Positions 1 to 10,477 of a stretch of DNA of 36,749 bases are shown in pieces. Below the pieces are notes generated by a model that saw nothing but the letters and a program-made list of their open reading frames with translations, searched no databases and was not told the origin of the DNA. This DNA comes from Smittium mucronatum (lineage: Eukaryota > Kickxellomycota > Harpellomycetes > Harpellales > Legeriomycetaceae), in the NCBI GenBank assembly GCA_001953115.1, contig LSSL01002570.1, positions 1-36,749 on the forward strand, written 5' to 3'. Positions within the stretch are counted from its first letter, which is position 1. Each line of letters begins with the position of its first letter. The position numbers and the translations under genes are program-made.

Positions 1-66
1 CGTAGGTACGCAGCCGGTAGTCCGGCAGAGGAGCTTATTGTATTTAGGATAATAGTCTTTTCTATG
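1..66 (+). repeat. Repeat family R, copy A (partial, cut by window start)
   Basis: The window opens with CGTAGGTACGCAGCC, followed by a stretch ending in GATAATAGTCTTTTCTAT. The same stretch recurs near 3713-3776 and 20943-21010 on the + strand and near 10600 on the - strand. Copy A stops after the AGTCTTTTCTAT part and runs straight into a LINE coding remnant, so its 3' portion and A-rich tail are missing. Either the LINE inserted here or the two were joined by rearrangement. Confidence 0.75.
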
Positions 67-720
67 TGAAACCACCATCACCATAGTCGACAGGAAAAAT
101 AAAAATAACCGGTCAAAAATCCACCAGTGGACGGTGGACCGAAAAATCGGCGGAAAAGGAAACTGGACCAATCTTCAGCTGCTGTACCCTGGCCTGAAAC
201 TTGGCCTCCAGGACATTGGGAAAATGCGAATGGGGACCTTCCGGACCGTCCAGCGACTATCAAATATGAAGTTTTTAGATGAAAAATTTAAAAAAAATTG
301 ACCCTTCTGCAAAATCGATGTGCCCGAAACTGTCGACCACATCTTATTAAATTGCTCCCGATGGGACATACAGCGAAATGAAACGATCGTCCGGTTCATA
401 CCATCACCGATCCGCTCGGACATAAAAAACCAACTTTCTAATTTCAATGAATCCCGGTTGGGGATAGTTGGAAAACTCCTTGGGGGGGAGCCTAAACAAA
501 CTTAAAGCCAGATACAAGCTGACATCACCGATTTTTAATTTGTGTTGTAAACAGCCAAATTCCTGATTGGCATCTGCGTGCCACGAACACTTAAGTTTCA
601 GAGTTTAAGTGATTTGCCAGCACCCTTGAACCAATGTCCTCGAGGCATGGAGCTGCTAGAGCGGCAGAGGGGAGCTGGGATTAATTTTTTTAATTTTTTT
701 AAATTAGTTTTTTTAACTTT
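67..720 (+). pseudogene. 5'-truncated LINE (non-LTR retrotransposon) remnant, C-terminal part of reverse-transcriptase ORF plus 3' end
   Basis: One frame reads from about 69 to 505 with a single internal stop (TGA at 299-301). It contains a segment like the region after the reverse transcriptase domain (IGKMRMGTFRTVQRLS, around 217-265), followed by a zf-RVT-type zinc knuckle: PFC, then PETVDHILLNCSRW (about 302-366). That Cys..His..Cys pattern is typical of the C-terminus of LINE ORF2 proteins. The frame ends at TAA 503-505. A less AT-rich tail follows, with a CTCGAG and GAGCGGCAGAGG segment at 637-672, then a T/A-rich end near 700. The catalytic reverse transcriptase and endonuclease domains are absent, so this is a dead 5' truncation. 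A related 3' end lies inverted at 4330-4400. Confidence 0.7.
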
Positions 721-1029
721 TTATTAACTTTAAAATAAATCTTTCGTAAAAAAAAAACAGGCTCAAAATATAAATCATAGGAATAATTGATCAAATCCAA
801 AAATCTGATATTTTAGACTGAATAAAAAGATTGAAAATTAAATTTTAAGGAAATAAAATTTAAAATGATCAAGGATTACTAGGAGTTAAAACTAAAACTC
901 TTTTTGGCTCTTAAAATCAGTAAAAACTTAATTTCGTTAAATATGTATCATTCATCAAACCTACATTTGAGTTAATTGCATATTATTACAATTTTGATGT
1001 TTTTTCAAACGGCTTTCTGTTATAATTTG
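721..1029. other. AT-rich sequence without recognisable gene
   Basis: Very A/T-rich with frequent stops in all frames and homopolymer A runs. Nothing is recognisable between the LINE 3' end and the coding-like sequence that begins near 1030. Confidence 0.5.
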
Positions 1030-1623
1030 CGGGTTTGGATTCAAATACTGAGCTGGTGTCATCAAGAAATATGAATATATTAAAAAAAGATAATTTATTT
1101 GATGAAATAAATTTAAGCTTGGTTGAGGTTTATGAGTATGTTTTCCAAAGTAAAGAGGTTCAATCAGAAAGAAAAAAAAGATGAAACCAATAAAAGCCGA
1201 TAACTTTTTAATGAATCATATCATATATTAAACCCTTCTCCTAATAGATTCTATCCTGAATCCTCAACAACAGAATTTATACTTTATAAAATCTATGGAA
1301 TAGTTTATTTAGAAAGAACACATATAAGTAATAATACTACAGAAAGATTCGAGTTCCGAAATATAAGCCAAAAGACTGTGTTGCATAATATAAGTGAAAA
1401 TAGTAATTTTTCTTTTCAAAAAGTTTTTGATGAATTTGGTGAATTCAAAAATAGTTTCAATACAATAAATGGGGAATTAAATGGACTTAAATTTTTTGAA
1501 AACCACAAGAAAAACTTACTAAAAATTCACATTAAATCAAATGGAGAAAAAAAATTTGAGCCAAATATTAGTAGAGTGACGGGAATTAGAAGGTATTCCA
1601 TCCCTAAAGATTTAAAAGCATGA
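1030..1623 (+). pseudogene. Coding-like remnant upstream of the ATG15 relic, possibly its 5' part
   Basis: Two open stretches suggest former coding sequence. A 37-codon frame starts at ATG 1071 and ends at TGA near 1183. A longer frame runs from the stop at 1201-1203 to TGA at 1621-1623, with no ATG near its start. The composition (mixed Lys, Asn, Ser, Glu) resembles the ATG15 frame just downstream, and the position suits the poorly conserved N-terminal part of Atg15. I see no conserved motif that proves it. The frames do not join without a frameshift or an unseen intron. Alternatives are an unrelated dead gene or chance open frames in AT-rich DNA. Confidence 0.3.
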
Positions 1624-1744
1624 TCTGGATCTAGCGTGTCAAATCAAGATCGATATAAATTAAAGCTTTTAAAAAGAATTACATAAAAGGGAAGAATAAT
1701 AACACCGCTAGTGCAAAAGTATACGAAAAAATCAACGATTATTT

Positions 1745-2999
1745 TATGTTTACTCCTAAATTTATTAATGATAATGCAAATAAATTAAAGAAATTTTCTC
1801 TGCTAGAAGAAAAAATTAAGAAGCTTTACTCTAAGAGGGATGACTTCATTAGATCTGAGATAGAGCAAAGAATGAGTTTTTGGAAGCCTAATTCTAGTGT
1901 TAAAAATAATTCTGAAAAAAAACTTACCTTGTATGACCATGATACTCGCGTTGATTCCGAATATTTAAATAAGAATATATCAAAATATAAAAATACTAAT
2001 GGAATACTATTACCAGACCTGTCTGATAAAAAAACGATGATAGAATTAGCCAAGATGTGCGTCAACGGTTATCATCCAAAAAAAGGAAAATATTGGGTAC
2101 ATGTAATTGATGATTGGGACAGTAAAAGTAAAGGGTGGTATTCCGTCGGCCTGAAAGATCAAATATATACATCAAAACAAAATAGAGTGATGGTAATAGC
2201 ATTTAAAGGAACTTCAATTACTTTAGTTTGCAATGTGAACCTTCAAACGATCAATAAGGATAAATTCAATGTAAATTATATATTTTAGCATATAAATTTT
2301 ATTCCATGGTTAATATTTAAAAATATTCTAATTTTTTTAAATGAATTAGGATAGTATTTTATTCTCGTGTTTTTGCGGTGAAAAAGGTTTTTTTTTAACA
2401 GCTCATGTGATTGAAAAATGGCCAACAATGTTTGTAATCAGAATTGTTTACTAGAGAAAATCTTAGGTGATAGATCATATATACCACCAGAATTGGATAT
2501 AATAATTGACGTTATATTGAGATATCCTGATTCATACATTGCTTTAACTGGACATTCTTTTGGCGGATCAATAGCTACTTTGGCAGGGTTATTTCTTGGA
2601 GTACCAGCCGTTTCATTTGAGGCACCAGGGGACCAATTAGCGGCAACTATATTGGGATTTCTCACACCATCTTCAAATTTTTACAAGAGACTTTCTATTT
2701 GGCACGTTAGACACACAGCAGACCCTATATATATTGGAGATTGTGTAGTTTCAGACAGTTTATGTCAGTTAGATGGGTATAATATAGATTCAAAATGCCA
2801 CTTTTAAAATAAATGCGTTTTAGATACAGTAAATGATCTCAGACTTGAGAAAGGTTTGTATTATCATCAACTGGATTATGTAATATCAAATTTTTTGGAG
2901 AAATATGGAGATATAAAACATAGATTACCAATTTGTAAACCCAAAATTGATTGCCGAGATTGTGACAAGCTGAGATTTGAACTAACATATTGCTTTTGA
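1745..2999 (+). pseudogene. ATG15: Broken Atg15-like autophagic lipase (class 3 lipase) gene
   Basis: Atg15 is the vacuolar phospholipase that breaks down autophagic and MVB vesicle membranes. The frame from 1746 carries the family signature order: PDLSDKKTMIELAKMCVNGY (about 2016-2072), WYSVGLKDQIYTS, VIAFKGTS, then KDKFN at 2256-2270. A GTAAAT..TTAG intron (2271-2349) fits, since the next exon reads DSILFSCFCG as in Atg15. Another frame (2418-2804) holds CNQNC, the nucleophile elbow GHSFGGS (2551-2571), and HTADPIYIGDC ahead of the Cys-rich CHF segment. After an in-frame TAA (2805-2807) the same frame resumes with CVLDTVND and ends with CRDCDKLRF at 2997-2999. Two lesions show decay: a frameshift between about 2403 and 2435, and the TAA at 2805. 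The N-terminal membrane anchor is not identifiable. Sequencing error at one lesion is possible, but two make loss of function likely. Confidence 0.75.
2271..2349 (+). other. Inferred spliceosomal intron in the ATG15 relic
   Basis: A 79-nt stretch begins GTAAAT and ends AATTAG, exactly between codons (phase 0). Removing it joins KDKFN to DSILFSCFCG, matching the continuous Atg15 family motif in which a D-K-F-N-D segment runs into a Cys-rich box. Reading through instead meets a stop at once (TAG 2286-2288). Confidence 0.6.
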
Positions 3000-3330
3000 C
3001 ACTTATATTAATAAAAAACATCTATTTCTGTGAATTTTACCAAAAGCTTTTTAATGTTTAGGCCTTATTTTCAAGCCAGTAAATCTGTAAAAATGAGTCC
3101 AGTTGGTCAATTTTTATATAAAAAGGATAAATTCTACACAATCAGACCAATTTAATATTAAATGGAATTTTTATTAGATAAATCGCTTTTAAAATAAATT
3201 ATACATATTTAATTTTATCGGTGAGGTTTTATATGCTCCTAAGAGTGAATATCTTAAAACGACTCAGAAGGCATAAGTAGTGTATTTTCCTAGTACAATA
3301 TACTAAAATTTTACATAACTTAGTATAATT
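3000..3330. other. AT-rich spacer
   Basis: Sequence between the end of the ATG15 relic and the flank of repeat copy B. It contains short A/T runs and no open frame or motif that I can support. Confidence 0.5.
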
Positions 3331-3494
3331 ATTGAATGGGAGGGTTAAGAAGGTGCACAGTGATTTTAAGGACAGTGATTTCAGAAGAAGGCCACCCCAA
3401 AATAGGAGGAGCCGATCTAATAGCACAACTGAAACATATCTTAGTGCCCAAGCCCGGTCATCAACAGTCATATGGATATCATCTTCCAACAAAA

Positions 3495-3862
3495 ATTGTA
3501 GGAAATCCATGCCTATCAATACCACTATTGCATAGGTGCCTAATTTTATCAATCCTGTTAGAAGTTGGCTCTGATTTGGATATAAATAGCCTTTAATGAA
3601 CTATTTTTTGTTGAAAAAGAGCTTAATTCTTGACTGCATTTATTCTCATTCATGACCTACCAGAAGCAATGTCAGGGGCAGTATTTCGGTTGATAGATTG
3701 AACCTTTTATCCGTAGGCACCCAGCCAGTAGTCCAGCAGAGATGTTTATTGTAGCTAGGATAATAGTCTTTTCTATACGTCTTTTATTTATTTTTATATT
3801 TTTTTAGTAATGCTTTTAATGACGTCATCTTACAATAAAATTACTCGATAAAAAAATAAAAT
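3495..3862 (+). repeat. Repeat family R, copy B, with A-rich 3' tail
   Basis: Shares ordered landmarks with copies C and D: CCTGTTAGAAGT.GGCTCTGA, AGCTTAAT, GAAGCAATG.CAGG, CGGTTG.TAGATTGA, the CGTAGGTA-like block (here CGTAGGCACCCAGCC) and GATAATAGTCTTTT. Then come TTTTAATGACGTCATCTTACAATAAAATT and a closing GATA followed by an A-rich tail (3848-3862). A fixed 3' end with an A-rich tail and variable 5' ends suggest a non-autonomous non-LTR retroelement (SINE) or 5'-truncated LINE copies. Upstream sequence (3332-3495) is not shared with copy D. Short open frames across this copy end in a peptide (ILLEVGSD) also encoded in copy D, so they reflect the repeat and not a gene. Confidence 0.75.
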
Positions 3863-4311
3863 CCTTTATTTTATCAAGAAAAGAGTAAGGAATCTCCCTA
3901 TTTCATAAAAAATAAATCACCATAAAAATTTTGATATATGTGTTTTTTATTGTGAAGAGAGAAAGTATCTGACTAGCATAAAATATAATAAACAAAATTA
4001 GTGGTAAATTTGATTTGGGAATTAAATAGATCAGAAATCCATTAATTGGCGCATGTTAAGAATCATTACAGGGGTTCCAATTCAACAGATTTTTTTTTCA
4101 TCCCAATGGATGTTTTTCAATGGCAACAGATCCCCTTTTTTCATTATATTGGACCCTTTTTTTAATTCCAATAGACATTTTTTTCTGGGTCTGTGGGGTC
4201 ATTCTTATAACCAACAAGAGGCTTTATCTTATGAATATTAAAGGAGGGGGTTTTTTTACGGGAAATTTATTTTAAAATTGATAAAAATTTATAAAAACTA
4301 ATTAAAAAAAA
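3863..4311. other. AT-rich spacer with degenerate T-rich tandem motif at 4078-4180
   Basis: No gene is seen. Between 4078 and 4180 a motif of the type CAAT.G.A..(C)TTTTTT recurs about four times with a spacing of roughly 20-30 bases, each unit ending in a T run. It looks like a degenerate minisatellite. The 62-codon frame across it is simply a product of this repeat. Confidence 0.35.
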
Positions 4312-4337
4312 GTGAAAATTTTTCAAAAAATTTTCAC
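4312..4337. repeat. Near-perfect palindrome beside an inverted LINE 3' end
   Basis: Two 12-base arms, GTGAAAATTTTT and AAAAATTTTCAC, are separated by two bases and can form a strong hairpin. The hairpin directly abuts the LINE-like 3' segment at 4330-4400, where the T/A tail of that element would be. Confidence 0.6.
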
Positions 4338-4400
4338 CCAATTCCCATCTGCCGCTCTAGTAGATCCATATCTCGAGGGAATCGGTTCACCGGGATATTA
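4330..4400 (-). repeat. LINE 3'-end fragment, inverted relative to the copy at 620-700
   Basis: On the minus strand this reads GAACCGATTCCCTCGAG, then CTACTAGAGCGGCAGATGGG. The + strand at 628-672 reads GAACCAATGTCCTCGAG, then CTGCTAGAGCGGCAGAGGGG. The two are clearly related. Only the 3' terminal part is present, as expected of a severely 5'-truncated insertion in the opposite direction. Confidence 0.6.
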
Positions 4401-4588
4401 AAGGGTTAAAAAATTCTTTTGCTTAAAATGATGCACATTTTTTATGAATCTAAGAACTCGCGTGAAAATCTATTTTTCGTCAAGAAAAAACTTTTCTAAA
4501 TTTTAATTAGTGAATAAAAACATGACTCAGCCAATAAATTAAAAAAATCGATAAAATTGGTCGGAAAGCAATTAAAAATGGTTAAATA

Positions 4589-6065
4589 GAGAGATTATCG
4601 TAATAAAGTACATTTAACGAATTAAATATTCGAAATAAGTAATATTTTCAAGTTATTTTGAATTTATTGGTCTAAATTTTTTTTTTTATCAACTTAATTT
4701 TTTACTAGAGATTAATTATTCAAATTCGTATTTTCTTTATTAATTTCTGATTCAATTTATGAAAAATTGAGCATTAAAATCAAAAAAAAATCTTCCGATA
4801 ATCCTTCATGGTTTTTTTAAAAATCTAGGCTTTATGAACAAACTCAGTTTCTATGAAATACACACTTTTTATGAAAGCGATGCTTATTTTCGAATTAAAA
4901 TACAAAAAGATATTTAATTAGTCAAAATATTGTCAATTCAGCTTATAGAAAGAGCATAACATCCAATAAGAATAAATTATCCCAATAAAATGGTCTTTTT
5001 TTATCTCTTTAACAACTAGATTGCTTAATTGTGTAATCATTAATAGCTAAAGTTTACACTGCTTTGGTTCCTTTTAATAAAAGGTTATATTCTATTAGAT
5101 ACTCGATTTTAATCTCCAAAATTTGTTTTTGGATTCATCTATTCTAAGTATGATGAGACTTTTAAATTAAAAGGCTAAGGAGAAATCAACAAAAGCAGAA
5201 TTTATTAAAAAAAAGTCAAGCGAAGCTACTTGTGGGTCAATTAGAAGTAATACTAGAACCAATTCATCTTAAACCCAAAGTATAAAGTTGCAATTAACTA
5301 TCTTTTATTTAAAAAGTTTAGTACTACCAGCACAAAAATGTTTCTTTTTTCTTTTCCAATTAAAAAATGTATTAGAAATAATTATTTATAATTAGTTTAA
5401 TTCATAAAATTATCTAATGGAGAATGAGTATGAAATAACTAGAAGCTCAAAACATCATATGACCCTGAAAGGGCTAAATATAGAAAAGGCTAAAAAGCTA
5501 AATAGTGGATTCTGCATAAACAGATTAAAAAACTTTAGGGCTTAAAAAAACTAAAACCTGCTAGCGTATGCATCCCATTGGATATTTTAAGTTGCAAAGA
5601 ATGAAAATCCACTAAAAAAAATATGGACTACTAATTAGCAAGTATTATGATAAGAAGAATTACTTATAAAAACGGCTATATCGTATTTCTAAAATTACCA
5701 GTCATAACTAGTTTAAAAAAACTGATAAGATTTTTTTAGTTTAATTTTTATCGAATTCTCTAATCCATATAGTTATATCAAAATAACTCCTAAGATTATT
5801 TAATAAGTGAAAATATTTCAAATTAATTTTTCCATAAACTTTATATTTATTCTTTTATGTCATTACTGTATTTGAAAACTTTAAACCCCACATTTAATAT
5901 AAAAGCGACCTTTTGATTTTATGGATAATTTTATTTATTAATTTTTCTTCATTTAATTAATTAATCAAAAATAAAATTTGATTTCCCACTTATTTATATT
6001 TAACTCAAAAATATTACTTATTTCGAATTTTAATTCGTTAAACTACTTTATTACGATAATTTCTC
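4589..6065. mobile_element. Non-autonomous TIR element, copy 1 (about 1.48 kb)
   Basis: The left end reads GAGAGATTATCGTAATAAAG. The right end, reverse-complemented, reads GAGAAATTATCGTAATAAAG. The two arms stay alike for about 60 bases, through AACGAATTAAA..ATTCGAAATAAGTAATATTTT, and more weakly to about 85. A TA dinucleotide lies just outside each end (4587-4588 and 6066-6067), which fits a Tc1/mariner-style duplication but is weak evidence in AT-rich DNA. No open frame of useful length lies inside. A diverged copy in the same orientation lies at about 8995-10449. This looks like a MITE-like or internally deleted DNA transposon. Confidence 0.65.
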
Positions 6066-6067
6066 TA

Positions 6068-6794
6068 ATTTTAAAAAAATTATAAATTATCCAATAGAAA
6101 TCAAATTAGTAAAATTACAGTAAAATTATTAATATGGCTGTCGATTTTCCAAATAGAGGTCAATTTATGCAAGAATATGTTAAATTAGTCATTTTTTATT
6201 AAAAATATATCGATATGAGATCAATAAAACCATCTAATGATATTTAAAATATCTGAAAGAAGTTTAATATTAATAATATTAATAACGCTCAGACCTACGT
6301 GAAATGTTGGTTTTTTATCTAATATATGTATAAACTCGAGTATTTAAGGGTTTAAAAAGAAATTTTCCTTTATTATATAAATAAAAAGAAATTAATATAA
6401 AAAATTCTATAAAACTTAAAAATGCAAGGTTCTATATGAAATTTGGATATTTCAGATCAATAAAATTTTTCTAATTACTCGCCCTTTTGGAAAATAAAAA
6501 ATTTAAAAAACCACAAATCTACAATTCGCTGTGTATAAAATTAAAAAATTGCATCTGACTTAGAAAGATAAAAATTTGGGAGCATTATGATGGTGGAAGA
6601 ATAAGATTTTCCCAAAATAACATCATTTAAAATGCGTTAGATATTTATCCAAAAACTTCAAGGATGTTATATTAGAGCTTAGATAATCTTTTTTATAATA
6701 TAGCGATATAAAGAAAATATTGGAAAGAAAAATCAGATCAGTTTGAATAAAAACATTAACAATCATTTTAAAAACGAATATATATATATATAGC
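6068..6794. other. AT-rich spacer between TIR element copy 1 and the transposase remnant
   Basis: No gene is seen. It ends with a short TA microsatellite at about 6779-6792. Stops are frequent in all frames. Confidence 0.5.
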
Positions 6795-7538
6795 AACCGC
6801 CCAACTTTAGACGAATTTATTAATATTTATGAAATATTAAATAAAACGAACTAATCAATGAGCCCTATTTAGATAGTTATTCAAGCGAAAAATCAAATAT
6901 AAAAGCACTCATAACCTCTAAATATGGATTAATGCTTTTATCTATGTCTAAAAATATGTATATATTTTTTAATTTTAAATTAGTCGAGAATAATTATCCT
7001 GTTATAATAGCCGGTATATCTTTTATTCGAATGAAATTTAATTACGTTTCGATATCTGCTATAAGAAAAGATTCTGCTGAGTCTTATATTTGGATTCTGA
7101 AAACTTTAAAAAAAAGATATGAATAGGATTTTTGGGGGGGGGGGGATAAAGAAATTCTTAGCAGGATAGGCGTCCTTAGATTTCAGATGCTGTTAATATA
7201 GTTCACCCGAAGATGAAAAAAATACACTTTTAGCTCCATATTTTCAAAAAAATGATGAAATAGATATAGGGTTTAGATGAAACAATTAGAAATTGGATAT
7301 ATAACGATTTTATCAAGCTTCAATTATGCAAACAACTAATTTAATTCAAAATAAAAACAATTTATTTATAATATAATGGAGAAAATTTGGATAAATGGAG
7401 GTGAAGATTATAAAAGTAAATGAACATTTTTTTCAGAAAAAATTATCTCTGGTATGAAGAGATATTTTGTCTTTCCCACCGACAAATTACTGTTTAGAAA
7501 GATTCAATAGAACCTTAAAAGGCCAATATAAAAGTTAA
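6795..7538 (+). pseudogene. Mutator-like (MULE) transposase remnant
   Basis: Three short coding pieces lie in order but in different frames. At 6795-6854, NRPTLDEFINIYEILNK is of uncertain meaning. At 6932-7126 a frame holds FKLVENNYPVIIAGIS and then AESYIWILKTLKKRY. This matches the core of MULE transposases, where a YK..W..YP.livG segment is followed about 30 residues later by an acidic residue and a Y.W.l..LK helix. At 7476-7538, PPTNYCLERFNRTLKGQYKS resembles the TNN.LE.FN..LK motif near the end of such transposases. The catalytic aspartates of the first motif are not seen, frames change and stops intervene, so the element is dead. A 12-base G run (7134-7145) follows the second piece. The remnant lies between the two TIR element copies. 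ERFNRTLK also occurs in retroelement integrases, but the central piece favours MULE. Confidence 0.55.
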
Positions 7539-8994
7539 AACAAAATTATTTTTTTATTTTTTTTAAAAATCTCTGTTAAGGAGCTTAGAATTATGTAGAC
7601 TGGTACTAACCAGAATTTGAAAAGATTGACAACAATGAAATAGTTCTGCTTAAAAACTCAAAAACTTGGCTCTTATCAAATTCAGAGGATGTACATTTCA
7701 AGATATATCTTGTTATAGATAAGGAATTAAGTCTCGAGAGAAAAATCCAAATTAAGGTATCAATTGGAAGCTGTAGTTTGAACAGGCTTCACTGATTGTT
7801 AATATATTTTAATATTAAGTTTTATAGTTTGCAGAATTTGATTTAATATTTGGAAAAAAAAAATTTTGCTCATAAAAAGCTTTTTGAAAACAAAAAAGTG
7901 CTGTCATGCACACTCGGTTTTTAGTTATATAAACCCATCAATATTCTATGTGTAACATTATTATAGGATGTTTGAAAAGCAGGAAGACCAAAAAAGGTAA
8001 CCAAAAACCAAAATTTTGAAATGGATTAACAGAAAAAAAATTTTAAATACTTTATTTTCGTTCGAATAAAAAAAACCTAATTTTTTAAAATATGAATCAT
8101 GGAATAAATTTCAATTTTTTGAGTATTTTAATTTCATCTTTTATAATATTTAATTTTTATTAAATATATGCAACTTAAAACCAATGTATAATTATCATTT
8201 AATGTACATTAAATTCAAATTATGAAATAATGATACCACTAAAAAGACATTTTATGAGTGATTATTGGATTTTGTCATTTTTTAGACATATAAAGCATTT
8301 TTCATGTCGCATTAGCTTTAAAATATATATATGTCATATAAAATTTTAATAAGATTGATTTGGATAGTTAATTAGTTTGAAATACTTAACTTATCATAAA
8401 ACTTCAGCAATTTGGTCATTTTTCCATATAATTTTCAGTAGGCTTGTATTTTTACTAGTTTTCGGTGAAGAGGTAAAAGGTTTTTCAATTATAAAAAGAA
8501 AATTTATTGAAGATTATTCTTTCGAAAATTTTGGCTTTGGAAAAAATTAATAATTAGGGCTCTTAGAATTTTAAATCCGAAGTAGAAGAAGTATTGCGAT
8601 TTATAAAAAATTACAAGTAATAGGTCTATGTAAATCTTTCTATGTTCAAAAGAGAAAATTTGCGCTTATGGAGAGATTTTTTAGATTTTTTTAAAATCGG
8701 TCATCAAAAAAAGTTATATACACCAACATAACTATTTTGAACATCATTATTAAACCAATTTTTGTCTAGATGAGTCATAAATGGAAATTAAACATATTGA
8801 CTTAATTTTTTTTGACTTATTTTAAATCCAGAAATGCCTAAATAGGTAGAACTATGTCTCTACAGATCTTTAATAGATTAAGAGCTAGATTAAAATTACG
8901 ATATATATTTTACTAATTCGACAGTTATTGGCCAACTTGACAGAATTTTATCCGCCAACTATTAAAAATAGATTAAGAAAATAAAAGGTTACAA
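7539..8994. other. AT-rich spacer, no supported gene
   Basis: Nothing recognisable on either strand: short frames, frequent stops and A/T runs. It may hold further decayed parts of the transposon that contained the MULE-like remnant. Confidence 0.45.
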
Positions 8995-10449
8995 TATGAT
9001 TATATTAATTTTAATAATAAAGTATATTTAGCGTATAAATTACTCGAAAAAAAACTTGTATTTGATTTTTTTTTGAATTTATTGGTCTAAAAATTATTTA
9101 ATAAACCTAATTCATTAATTAAGATTAATTTAAAAAATCCAAATTTTCTTTGATGATTTCGATTTCATTTTGAATAAACTTATTTCTGATACTAAAAAAT
9201 TTCTTTCGTTAATTTCCTAGGATTTTCATTAAAAACCTAAGTCTTTTTAATAACCCAGTTATTATGAAATAAAAAAAAGTTATGAAATCGGTGCTGATTT
9301 TCAAATTAAAACCTATAAACATATTTAATTTGAAAGATCATTTCAATCCAGTCAATAATAAAAAATTTGATGTTAGTAAGCATAAATAATTCGATTAAAA
9401 TATTCATTTTTAGCCCTTTAAAAACTATATTTATTAATTTTGAAACATAAATAGCCAAAATTTAATCTACGCTGGTATATTTTTGATGAAATTTAGTAAT
9501 TCGTTGGTCATATGGTTTTAATTCCAAAATGATATTTTATATTAATTTATTCAAAGACAATGTAATTTTGAAAGTAAAAGACTAAAATGAAATCAATAAA
9601 AACAAAAATGGTCAGAAAATGGTCAGGAAAAGTTACTTAGCCAATATGATCAAGTCTTGAGCCAATCCATGTTAAAATAAAAGTATAAAGTTGCAATTTA
9701 TTAAAGATCATTAAATCATTATAATTTTATTTGCACAAAAATTTTCCATTCTCGTTGTTCAGTTGTAACTTCTTTTGAAAACACGGTTTAATGCGTAAAA
9801 ATACTCTAATAGCGAGTAAAAATTAAATAAAATAACTAGAAGCTTATTACATCCTATGACCTTGAAAAAGTCAAATAAACAAACCAATAAGAGATAAATA
9901 ATGATATTTACATAAAAAAATCCAAAAAATACAGGGTTTAAAAAAACTAAAACTTGATAGCTTATAATTTATTTTGATATTTTTAATTCAAAAAGATGAT
10001 AATCCACAAAAAATCGTCGTCTAAAACTCTGTAAGTGCTTAGATAAAAATTAAAACATTAAAAACCAACTTATATTTAAGCTAAAAATTGCTAATAGTAA
10101 TTGGTATAAAAAAACTAACAAGATTTTTTTTATCCAATTTAGACCAAATTTTCTAATCCGTTCAGTTATTTCAAAAAAACTCATTTATTTGTTTAATAAG
10201 TAATCATTTTTCTAAAAGCTTGTTATATAAGTATTTATCTTTTCTAATATTTTAATTTTTAAAATTAAAAATTTTAACAATAAACTTAATATAAAAGTGC
10301 CTTTTCGATTTTATAGAGCTACAAATTTGTACTCATTTGTTTAATGGTCAAAAATAAAACTTTATCCCCCATTTATTTCTATTTAATCAAAAATTTAATC
10401 TATTTCGAGCATTTAATGTTTAATCTTACTTCATTACGGTAATTTCTCC
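8995..10449. mobile_element. Non-autonomous TIR element, copy 2 (diverged)
   Basis: Homologous along its whole length to 4589-6065 in the same orientation. Anchors include GAATTTATTGGTCTAA (4660 and 9075), ATAACTAGAAGCT (5435 and 9832), CATAAA..ATCC..AAA followed by AAAAAAACTAAAACTTG-like sequence, and AATATAAAAG.G.CCTTTT (5896 and 10289). The offset between copies drifts from about 4415 to 4383 bases, so small indels have accumulated. The terminal inverted repeats are recognisable but eroded: GATTATATTAATTTTAATAA on the left and TTACGGTAATTTCTC on the right. Copy C of repeat family R starts about 25 bases beyond the right end. Confidence 0.6.
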
Positions 10450-10477
10450 ATAGTATTTTCAAAATAATATCAGTTAT

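Noticed and set aside
2805..2807. Use of TAA as a sense codon (alternative genetic code) to rescue the ATG15 frame
   Set aside because: The PEX1 and kelch frames both terminate at TAA at the expected protein ends, and the ATG15 relic has a separate frameshift, so decay is simpler.
3332..3596. Overlapping + strand open frames, 67 and 86 codons
   Set aside because: They lie across repeat copy B. The shared peptide ending ILLEVGSD is also produced by copy D, so the similarity is that of the repeat; no start context or known domain.
6779..6793. TA microsatellite
   Set aside because: Too short and too common in this AT-rich DNA to mean anything on its own.
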